Assembly (NCBI RefSeq): GCF_030160715.1
Contig: NZ_BSOW01000027.1
Coordinates: 1 to 64,000 of the forward strand
DNA from: Bradyrhizobium iriomotense
GTDB taxonomy: Bacteria; Pseudomonadota; Alphaproteobacteria; Rhizobiales; Xanthobacteraceae
Reading direction: 5' to 3'
Length of the DNA stretch: 64,000 nucleotides
Shown one piece after another: positions 28,506 through 38,500 of this stretch (positions are counted from its first letter, which is position 1; each line of letters starts with the position of its first letter). A program made the translations under genes and the position numbers. The notes under the pieces were generated by a model that had not been told where the DNA came from, made no database searches, and saw only the letters and a list, made by a program, of their open reading frames with translations.

Positions 28506-29486
28506 CCGCAGACTCCTGGACTATCAATTCTACCAAAGATCAAAACTCTTGCGCGGGATAAGAATCAACTCCCGCTTACGATGTCTCCGCCCAGCGTATT
28601 CAACGTCTAACCAACGGGCAATGCGGCGTTGTAGCACCGCAGGCAAAACGCAACTTAAGATGATCAAGATATTTCGCTCTGATATGACGGAGGCTTGTCG
28701 TTCTGAGACGTGACTCCATCGTTTGGCGTGCGGAGTTATCGGGCTGGGGCGGTGTTACGCTGGAAAGATGCAATTTCCTCGTAAGAGCGGCAGGAATAGT
28801 GCGTCGCATCTGACAAACTACAAGATATGACTACGAAGCTCCCTGGTGACGAGAGTTTTTCTCGCGCCTGGCCGCTTCCTGGGACTGCCGGTGGCCGCCC
28901 CCGGGCTGTCCTGCTCAAGCCCGCTGAGTAGGCCAATCCGCTCTGGCGCTGAAATTCGTCGAAGAACGCAGCTAAACGCAGAATTTAAGCGAGAATACCC
29001 GGCTCATTGCCCCAATCATATTGGATCATAGCGCATAATCAGCGTCTGATTTCACGCCGGGGCTTTCCGACAGCCAGATCCTCGTTGAGTGCGCTGCCAA
29101 CAGCATTGCAACAGAGCCGCAAGTTCAAATTGAGATTGCAGGTCGTTTGTACGAAGCGCACCAATCTGAGGCCGAGCATACCCACTCAGGTGAGAAGCGA
29201 TAATTTGTTCGTTCACTACGGGCTGCATTTGCGCCATTGGCTCTCACATCCAGTTCTTCCTTCAGGACCACTTAATCGCCCCAGAGTGAGCCGGCAAACT
29301 GCGCAAGCGCCGCCCCGCCGGCACGCGTCAATGCTCTAATCTTCGCCGGGAGCAGTGAGATGAGCACTTTTAACCGGGAGAGCGTGCTGATGTCACAGCG
29401 AGAATTGTGAGCCGGCGGAAAACAAGCGTTTGCACGAGAAGTGCGGTGTTTCTCGGCAGCGTGGCTCCCCGTCTTCACAGGAGAGC
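28506..29486. other. Long stretch without a supported gene
   Basis: Frames are short and Arg/Ser-rich. The part from about 29340 to 29480 precedes a strong hairpin and could encode a small RNA on the plus strand; there is no other evidence for this. Confidence 0.4.
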
Positions 29487-29517
29487 AGCCCCGCCCCTTT
29501 TCTCCCGGGGCGGGGCT
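29487..29517 (+). terminator. Strong GC hairpin, convergent terminator candidate
   Basis: Perfect 11-bp stem (AGCCCCGCCCC with GGGGCGGGGCT) around a 9-base loop. On the plus strand CTTCATTTCT follows, a weak T tract; on the minus strand it lies 28 bp after the cold-shock stop codon. Confidence 0.6.
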
Positions 29518-29544
29518 CTTCATTTCTAGTCGTTACCGACGAGC

Positions 29545-29751
29545 CTATCCAACTCGGAGATTTTCGGCGGAGGGTTTCCCGGAGCGGCCGATCTTGGGCT
29601 CATAGCTAATTCGGGCGCCCTCCGCGAGGGCATTGTAACCGGCTTTCTCGACGGCACTAATGTGCACGAAGATGTCCGGGCCTCCATCGTCTGGTTTGAT
29701 AAAGCCGTATCCTTTGGTCGGGTTAAACCACTTCACAGTACCTATTGCCAA
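29545..29751 (-). CDS. Cold-shock protein (CspA family)
   Basis: 68 residues from TTG at 29751 with GGAG eight bases upstream; the longer in-frame ATG at 29781 would add ten untypical residues. It holds the RNA-binding motifs KWFNPTKGYGFIKPDDGG and DIFVHISAVEKAG, and ends SAENLRVG, as usual for rhizobial Csp proteins of 67-70 residues. It binds single-stranded RNA/DNA and acts as an RNA chaperone. A frameshifted duplicate lies at 26506. Confidence 0.92.
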   Translation of the reverse strand: MAIGTVKWFNPTKGYGFIKPDDGGPDIFVHISAVEKAGYNALAEGARISYEPKIGRSGKPSAENLRVG

Positions 29752-30394
29752 TGCAGTATCTCCGAATTGAAGCCAGTCCATCTAGCCGATGGGGGAGGCG
29801 GACATCAAGTCAGGACTGCGAAAGGCGCCTCTCATCCAGATTGTTCTCGACGCGGAGTCGAGCAGTTAGGCCGTGCTCCTATATGATGTCGGCTTCGCTT
29901 ACAAAGTGACCGAGATCATGCGGCTATGGAGCGACAAACAGGATGAGAGTTCTCACCTTGATCGCCGCCGCCCATGCGGCGGCGCTATTTTTCGCGAAGG
30001 ACTAAAGCGAACCTTCGCGGTTCATGTGCGACGGCCGTTGCGGTCGTCAAGAAACTAGAAGATCAGCAAGTAAACGATTTTGGCTTACACTGGGCGTTAG
30101 GGGAGCGAACAATTGATGCTCGGACTTGCGGCGCCGCCCCCACTCGCGCGCATCCAGCGTTACAGCTCGCGGGTGAGACGATCCAACAAGTCTCGGTTTT
30201 TCCGCTCTCTCCAATTATCCTCAAGTCGCATATTCATCGCCATGAGGGCGAGTGTCACTGCCCAAAAGCCGATCATCAAGGACCGGCCGCGCTCCCGCCC
30301 CCAACGGCTCTCTTCAGAGCCAATATGAGGTGTTGTTCGCCTCGCCAGGTTCCAGAACCATTGTCACATTTCAGGGCGTTGTCTGATCCTCGAC
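29752..30394. other. No supported gene
   Basis: The first 60 bp are shared with the region upstream of the broken cold-shock copy. The rest holds only short frames. Confidence 0.4.
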
Positions 30395-31087
30395 TTAAAC
30401 CGAGACGGCGGTGAAAATCAGCCCGTCCGCGAACATAAAGCGACCGCGAAGCTCACGCCTACCGCCGCAAGTATGCGGTAGGGGACGAGAAAGACGAGCC
30501 CGGAATGCATGATCATTTGCAGTAAAGGTCACCATAGCGTCCTGGAACCCCAGCCACGCCCCGGTGAGCGGAAACCACGCCTTGAAGATGCTCTCCTTGG
30601 CGCTGAAGAGCAGCCGATCCCAATGGACGTCCCCGGGGGCGCCGGTGAGCCACGATTGCTCTTCGTCGACTGCGATGTATGCCAACAGACCCGGTGGCAG
30701 CGCCTCGTCGATCTCTGCGTCAATTCCAATTGAATGATAGCTTGCGCGGAAGGCGACAGCTGCTGCGCAGAATCCCGGACAATGCGTTATGCTCCCAACC
30801 ACAGCTGGCGGCCAAAGGGGTTCACGATGTAGGCCGCTGGGGATCGGGCAAGGAGGAACGCCTAACTCGGACAACGCTGCTCTTGCACAGGCACGTCCGA
30901 CCGCAAACTCATGCCTTCTCTTGTCGACGGCCGTGGCCACGGCTCCTTCTTCCGAGGGCAGGAGTTCAGCTCCGCCGTTCCAAGTACCGGGACAGGTTCG
31001 CACAACAACGTTCGACGGCAGCAGCTGACGGCTCGATCGCAAGCACCGCCGCTCAAGACCGCTACTATAGCTGCATGTCCCTTGCAC
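30395..31087 (-). CDS. 4'-phosphopantetheinyl transferase (Sfp/EntD type)
   Basis: 230 residues. The family motifs occur in order: RRHEFAVGRACARAAL, then PLWPPAVVGSITHCPGF, then the Mg-binding SIGIDAEIDE, then FSAKESIFKAWFPLTG with the Lys-Glu-Ser/Lys-Ala signature. The enzyme moves phosphopantetheine from CoA onto the Ser of carrier domains and so activates the peptide synthetase encoded upstream. It is the third gene of the minus-strand synthetase-exporter-transferase cluster, 84 bp after the MATE gene. The EntD-like order suggests a pathway-dedicated enzyme. The start is not certain. Confidence 0.92.
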   Translation of the reverse strand: MQGTCSYSSGLERRCLRSSRQLLPSNVVVRTCPGTWNGGAELLPSEEGAVATAVDKRRHEFAVGRACARAALSELGVPPCPIPSGLHREPLWPPAVVGSITHCPGFCAAAVAFRASYHSIGIDAEIDEALPPGLLAYIAVDEEQSWLTGAPGDVHWDRLLFSAKESIFKAWFPLTGAWLGFQDAMVTFTANDHAFRARLSRPLPHTCGGRRELRGRFMFADGLIFTAVSV

Positions 31088-31171
31088 GTTACACTCATCA
31101 CTTTCTTGGATCGCAACACCTGCCGGCCATGTGGGCTCAATGCTCTGGCCGCGCTGATGTCCGTTGTCAGG

Positions 31172-32584
31172 TCAACTCGTCATCTCGATCGCTCTTGAAG
31201 TCGGGTGCCGTCGTCCGAGCTCAGCGAACTGGTTGAACATGACAAACAACGCAATCATTCCGGCGCCCAGCTCAGCGAATGCTTGACTGGCCAACAGCCC
31301 GTTGAAACCCCATATGACCGGGAATAACAGTACGGCCGGTATGAAGAGATAGCTCTGCCTCGCCAAGGACACAACCGCACTGAGGCGTCCCCTCCCGAAC
31401 GACTGAAGCATGGTCGTCACGAAGCTCTGAATACCAAAAAGCCAAAAAAAGAGATGAAAGACGATGCAGCTCGAGACGGCAACTTCCGTGACCTTCTCGC
31501 TATCGCTGAACAGCCTGACCAAAGGTCGGGCCAAAATCACAACGGCCGCAGAATATGCAACGGAAAGAGCAACAGCCATGGAGAGCATGAACTTCGCAGC
31601 CTTCAATATCCGAGGAAAGTCGCGTGCGCCCCAACCGAACCCCAGGACAGCTTGAGAGCCTATGCAGAAGCCGGTGATAGGCAGTGCGCCGATCATCAGC
31701 AATCGCACAGCTATTCCCACTGCCGCGATGGAATCGTCGCCGAACGGCGCAGCGGCTCCGTACAAGAGCATAGAGGCAATGGCCGATAAAATACTGGTCA
31801 TGGTCGCCGGCGCTCCTATGAGCGCGAGCTGTCTGATGCGAGCAGCTCGCAACGAGATGTGAGATATCCTGACGAGGACCATCCCGCGTAGCTTTGTAAA
31901 ATACGCGATATAGAGGCTAATAGCAGCGATCTGAGATACCAGCGTTGCCAGAGCTGCGCCTCGCACGCCGAGGTCCAGCAGGAATATGAGGACAGGATCA
32001 AGCGCGGCGTTTAGTATGAAGGCGGTCATCATCGTCCACATGCTGAATCGTGTGTTGCCTTCGGCTCGGACGATGAAGCCGTTGACGATGTTCAGAAGCA
32101 TCAGGGTATACCCGAACAAAATCGTCGCCGCGTAGTCGAGCGCCAGGGGCATGATGGTTGGCGTGGCCCCCAGCGTTACGAAGATCCCTCGCAGATTTAG
32201 AAGCAGAGCGGCGGTAAACATGATGCCGATCGGAGCGGCGAGCGCCAGTGCAGTACTGGCGCCACGACTCGCCTCCACGTACTCACCAGCGCCGAGATGA
32301 CGAGATATGAACGACGCTGCTCCAACACCAATCCCTTGTCCGACTGCCGTGAGCAGGACCACGATCGGAAAGGTCATGCTGACGGCTGCGATCGCCTGCG
32401 TGCCAAGTGCGCCAACAAAGATCGCGTTGACGACCTGCTGTAACGCGTTGATCGATAGGCCAACAATAGACGGAATGGCGAGCCGCAGGATAAGGCTCGA
32501 GAGATTGGGGTCCGATAGATCGATGTGCTGCTTCTTCTTTGGCATCGCGATCGCCCTCGACGGCAAATTCCGTTTCCGGCTCAT
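31172..32584 (-). CDS. MATE exporter of the peptide synthetase operon
   Basis: 470 residues with twelve predicted helices of the DinF/MepA branch of MATE: SLILRLAIPSIVGLSINALQ in helix 1, VGQGIGVGAASFISRHLGAG near residue 90, and PITGFCIGSQAVLGFGWGAR in the second half. Its ATG directly abuts the synthetase stop codon (TGAATG), so translation is probably coupled. The likely job is export of the peptide made by the neighbouring enzyme, by inference from position. Confidence 0.92.
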   Translation of the reverse strand: MSRKRNLPSRAIAMPKKKQHIDLSDPNLSSLILRLAIPSIVGLSINALQQVVNAIFVGALGTQAIAAVSMTFPIVVLLTAVGQGIGVGAASFISRHLGAGEYVEASRGASTALALAAPIGIMFTAALLLNLRGIFVTLGATPTIMPLALDYAATILFGYTLMLLNIVNGFIVRAEGNTRFSMWTMMTAFILNAALDPVLIFLLDLGVRGAALATLVSQIAAISLYIAYFTKLRGMVLVRISHISLRAARIRQLALIGAPATMTSILSAIASMLLYGAAAPFGDDSIAAVGIAVRLLMIGALPITGFCIGSQAVLGFGWGARDFPRILKAAKFMLSMAVALSVAYSAAVVILARPLVRLFSDSEKVTEVAVSSCIVFHLFFWLFGIQSFVTTMLQSFGRGRLSAVVSLARQSYLFIPAVLLFPVIWGFNGLLASQAFAELGAGMIALFVMFNQFAELGRRHPTSRAIEMTS

Positions 32585-35500
32585 TCATGGATGAAGGTGT
32601 TGCCAGCTCTTTCCGAATTCGCTGATGGTCTGCAACAGCTCCTGTCGCAACACCGTGCAAAGATTGCGGGTCACCTCATAACCCACTTGGGTTGGATTAT
32701 ATCTCGTTTCGATCTGTAGATGGCCGGCTTCATAACCGACACTGAACCAGAAGAGGTAGTTCACGCCTGCTTCATCCATGTCTTTGCCGATCCAGAGTGG
32801 AGAAGGGTCCTTGGCTAGGAAGTGCCGTGTAAAATGGCGCTGCAAACCCACTCGGTAATTCAATCCAATTCGGGGTAAGGGCAGGCGATCGATCCGGCTC
32901 CGCGCGGCGGGATCTCGGTTCAGGAATTTCATGGCGCGAAAGCCTATTGCGCTGCGCGGCAGGGCATTGCGCTGGCGGTAAATTGAACGAGCACGATCGG
33001 GCCGGGGCTCCGTTCCCGTGAGAGCCAAGGGAAGCGGAACGATCTCGCTGATAACGCCGATAATCTGAGATGGATCGAGATCATCAAACAGCCGACCTCG
33101 GGTGGAGGTGAGGCTATCAATCCAGAGCGAATAGCTGCCGAAAACCCGTCCAAAGGCGCCGGATATGGCGGCAAGGAACACATCAAAGTCCTGACAATGC
33201 GCTGATCTGGCCGCAATGTTGAGGAGACGAGCTGTCGCTTCCTTGTCAATCTCCAGATAGTACTTGGCCTGATCCTCCCAGAGGGACCGGCAAGCTGCTT
33301 CATTCAAGCGACCTTCAAGGCCTGCATAGTGAAGCTCTCTTGCGGTCACTTCCGAAAAGCTCGCAGCCCCCGATGAAGTGTCGCCGATATGTAAATCGAA
33401 CTGATGGTAGTCAATCCCCTCCCAGTATGAGAGTTCAGCTGGCGCTTCGCTGTTTGCGTAGTGCTCAAGGCGCTTCAACCATGGGGAGAGCATTTGTATG
33501 TTCTCGGGACCAGTCACGGCGTGGCCCGAGGCAAGGGCGTTGTATGCCGCATCCATTGCTTCCAGGAACAGTCGATAGCCTATCCCGTCCACTACAAAAT
33601 GATGCAAAAGGAAGAGCAGATGGTAATCGCCGCTTTCCGAGGTGCGGAACGCCGTGACGTTAACAAGAGGCGTCTGGCCGTCAAACCGAAACATATGTTG
33701 ACGTCTGGCTGAGATGCTCTCGATTGCCTTACGCTGCTCTAGGCCGGTCATTCCGACAAGATCGATCTCCTCCACGAGGCGTTCAGCCACGGAAGGTCCA
33801 ATTGTCAGACGTAGACCATCGTCGGTTCGGGCAATGCGGAGTCTGAGGCCTTCGTGCCTATCCATGACCTGGGCAAGGGCACGCTCGAGAATTCGAATAT
33901 TCAGTAGTCCGCGGGGCAAGAAAAACAGATCGCCGATGTTGAAATGCTCATCGAAGCCGGCGAGACGGTTCCAAGATGAGATGGCGGGGGTGACTGGCAA
34001 TGAGCTGCTCCCCGAGGGGAAGGTATCGGGTGTAACCGCCCCGCCGTCTGCCGCTAATTCCCTGATGGTCGGTGTTCGATAAAGTTGGTCGACAGTGAGA
34101 GTCAGCCCTGCTTTGCGCGCCAGCGTGACGCAGCGCACGCTCAGAAGAGAGTCTCCGCCGATATCAAAGAAGTTTTGATCGATTCCGACCCACTTGGCGC
34201 CCAATAGATCCTGCCAGATCGCAGCAAGAATATGCTCCTCCCTCGTGCGGGGCTCAGCAGATGGGCCGGACCCGACCTCGCGGTAAGGAACGGACGACAG
34301 GCGAGCACGATCTATCTTTCCGCTCGCTGTAACTGGGATACTGTCAACCAAACGGAAGGCGGCGGGAATCATATAGGACGGCAATGTTTGGCGCAGGTGA
34401 GTGACAATATCTCCAGAGCTCAGACTGTCGCGAGCCGGAACCACGCTAGCGGTCAAGCGACGATGATCCTCTGAGCCGTCCGCGACGACCGCGGCCTTTG
34501 CGATTGCCGGATGAGACTCAAGGGCCGTTTCAACCTCCTCTAGCTCGATGCGAAAGCCCCGTACCTTGATCTGGTTGTCCGACCGGCCGCAAATCTCGAG
34601 AAGGCCGCCGGTTGAGATGCGTGCGATATCGCCACTTCGATAAAGAATGCTGTATTGTCCGTCATCATACGGATTGGGCACAAAACAGCGGTTGGTCCGA
34701 TCTTGATCCCGCCAGTACCCAGCACTCACGCAGCGTCCCGCGATGCAGAGTTCGCCGGCGACTCCAACAGGGGCTCTCTTCAACTGGGCATCGAGCACGT
34801 AGAGTTTGACGTTATCGATTGCGCGCCCCACGGGGACGAGCGACGAGCCGTTGTCGACATCCGATGTTTCGTAGATTGCGGCATTCGACGCACATTCTGT
34901 AGCACCATAGAAGTTCCACAACGGCACGTCCGGGAAATGCGTACGCCAGCGAACGGGGAGCGAGGCAGGCATCGGTTCGGCGCTGCTTGTGACCAACCGC
35001 AAGGCGGTCGGTCGCGGGTGTCGTTCCTGGGAAGCAATGAGGCCGGACAGGAGTGGGGGCGAGGCAAATAAGTGTGTCACGCGATGTCTTACCAACATGC
35101 ACAATAATAGATCTGGATCCAGCAACTGCTCTTGGGTCAGGATCAGCGCGGGCACACCTCTTAGAAGCCCCCCAAAGTACTCCCAAGCGGACGCAACAAG
35201 TGATGCGGACTTCTGGATAACCATCACGTCGGTACTGTTGAAGCGAAAGCTTCGCCACATCCAGTTCAGTCGATTGAGAATTGCCGATTCCGGTATCAGA
35301 ACCCCCTTGGCCTTCCCGGTCGAGGACGACGTGTATATAAGGCTCGCAATTCCCTGATCGGATGATTTGTCGCTGCGCTCACAATCGTACGCGGGCACGT
35401 CGCACTCTTCTAGGTTCAATAGACAAATCGACGGCATGTCAAAACCAAGGTCAGCGGCATTTGCGTGAACCAACAGCTTTGCCTGAGTATCTCGCAGGAT

Positions 35501-38500
35501 ATGTTCGATCCGATGACGCGGATAATCCGGCGATATTGGGACAACAATTGACTGCAAGGCTCGCGCCGCAAGAAAAGCAGCGGCCATGTCAGGCGACCGA
35601 TCGACCAGGATAGCGACCATATCGCCAGCCCCGACGTCGGAAGCCTGCAGCAACGACCTGATAGCTGTTACGCGCTCGCGCAAATGGCCGAATGTGATCT
35701 CACCGAAATCACCAAAATATGCCACCTGGTTGCAATTAGAGACGCTGATCTGATCGAACGCTTCGACAAGCGGACATTCAACCTCATATGGCTGCGCCGA
35801 GCCTTCCAGCGAGTTCAGCATAGTGACGTCTGACGCGCTGAGGCAGCTCAGGTCTTTAATTGGCGCCAGCGGCTTCTCCACGCAGGCAGCAATCAGGCAG
35901 CGCAGATTGTCGATCATCCGGACAATCAGATCTCTGGAAAATATGTCCTCGGCATACGCCAGCTGGAGGGTAATTTCATCGTTCTGATCTTGTGCGTACA
36001 ATGTCAGATCGAATTTTACATAGCCGGTATCAAATTCGCGGAATGTCAGATCAAACTCATGTTGGCCAAGTGGCTCCGCGGCCTCGGAATACATGTTGAA
36101 CATGACCTGGAAGATCGGTGAGCGTCCGGCCTCGCGGTGTAACCGGGTATCCCTTACCATCCATCCGAACGGATATGCTGAATTTGCGATGGCATCGCTG
36201 ACCAAGTCCTGGATGCGTAAGGCATGAACCGCAAACGACTGGTCGACATCGATCGCGGTGCGGATTGGCAGCATATTGAGGAAGAAGCCAACAATTTCGG
36301 TGCTGCCAGGTTGATCCCGAACGACGTGCGGTGTGCCAACGATAATATCGTCCTGACCGCTATACATCTTCAGTAGCAGCTTGAAGCACGCGAGGAGTGT
36401 TGTCGACGTGGTGCACCTATGTCGGCGCGCAAATTCCCGTACCTGATTGGAGAGATCGCTGCCAAGCAGTACCGCATGCGAGGCGCCGCGGTGGGAAGTT
36501 GTCTGCGGCCGCGGTTTTCCCGTTCCAAGCGAAAGCACTGGCGGATCATCACCAATCTGACGACGCCAATAGCTACGTTGGTTGGACAGCGCCTCCGGAG
36601 TAACGTGTTGCTTTTCCCAGAGAGCGTAGGCCGAGAATGATGCGCGGTTCTCTGGCAAAAACGCAGCCGCATCTACGTACCGTTGTCGAAGGTCCCTGAT
36701 TAGAACAGAGATCGACCAGGCGTCGATGATAATTTCGTGAGCGGTGACCAGTATGAGATGGTTGTCAGAGCCAAAACGGATCATGCGCGCGCGAAACAGA
36801 TGGCCTTGGCTGAGATCAAAGCTTCCGTTCAGCTCTGTGCGCCGTAACTCTGCGATCAGCTCCTCACCTTCCTGCGCCGTGAGATGAGACCCGTCAACCA
36901 ATTCAAGACGTGCGCATTGCGGAGCATCAAAAAGCTGAATCGGACCGTCCTCGTCGACAAAGCGGGCTGAAAGTGCCTGATGGGAATGAACGACATCGGT
37001 CCAGGCGCGATTGAACGCGGCCAGATCGATGGCTCCCCTTATTCGCAGGCCGCCTTGAATGATGTAGTTCCTGGCAGACGGATCGAGCTGCGAGAGAAAC
37101 CATAGGTGCTCCTGAACTCGCGTCAGAGGCGATCGCGTAAGCTTTCCGTAGGTCGGGGCTGTGCACGGTCTGGAGTCGAATCGGGCCGAGATCGAAGCCG
37201 CGAGAGATCGGATCGTTCCATTCAGCACCAGCCTGAAATCCGTTCTCACTCCGAGCTGGGTCTGCAACTGGCCCAATATGAGCATTGCCCGGAGCGAGTC
37301 TCCGCCGAGGCTTATGAATTGGTCATTCACGCCAATGTTCTCAATACGCAGAACGGCGGACCAAATTCGACACAGCTGGGCTTCGAGTCCTGTTTGCGGT
37401 TCCTCGAATGGCGTCGGCAATGGAGGGCGAACACTGGTCGGATCCGGCAATGCTCCAAAATCGACCTTTCCGTTTCTGGTCAGCGGAATACGGTCGACGT
37501 GAATGATCCTCTCTGGCAGCATGTAGGTGGGAAGCGCTTCGGCAAGAAAGTTCCGAAGCTCGCCTTCCGCCAGTTCAGCCGGAGCTGATACATACGCGAT
37601 GAGTCGTCGTCTCGATCCGGTGTCCCCCGCGACCCCGGTTATGTCCCTCGCCATAAGCTTTACGCCTGCGCAGACGGAGGCGACCGCGACGGCGCCACGC
37701 ACCGAATGATGAGCGGAGAGGCGGGCCTCGATTTCTCCGAGCTCAATTCTGTGCCCGCGGATTTTGACCTGACGGTCCCTTCGACCGAGACATTCCAAAA
37801 GGCCATCGGAACGAACGCGCCCGAGATCACCTGTCCTGTATAGACGCCGGAACGGCGGGTCGTTTGAGAACGGGTTTGACACAAAGGCTTCATTGGTGCG
37901 GACATCGTCATTGACGTAACCAGCAGCGACACCAACGCCGCTAACACAGAGTTCTCCGACCTCTCCCGTGTTGCACAGCCGCGATCCGTCGACGACATAA
38001 ACCTCAAGGTTAGAAATCGGCTTGCCGATCGGCACATAAAGGTCAGCCCGCGCAGGCGGTACGGAAACCAGATGATGTGTAACGCCGTCCGCGCACTCGG
38101 TCGGCCCGTAGTGGTTGAGAATGGGAACCCGGGGATACAAGGCAAGCCACGCGCGCGCCAGTCCGGGTGTTAGAGGCTCTCCGACCGTGGAGATAATCCG
38201 CAAACTGTCCAGAGCTCGCTCAGCCGCCGCAAGCGACTGCAGATATTCAATAAATATTGCAAGCATCGACGGAACGAATTGAACAACCGTCACGCCGTAC
38301 CCTTGAATTGCTTTGAGAAGGGATGCTGGCGATTTCAGTGTCGTATCATCAAGGATCGCGATACAGCCTCCGACGCAAAGCCCTGCCAGAAGCTGCCACA
38401 ACGAGATATCAAAGCAGTGCGATGCCGTCTGCGCGATGCAATCCGTCCGGGTGAGGGCTAGGGCATTAGTTTTTTCCGCCAGATGATTGTTTAGGGCTGC

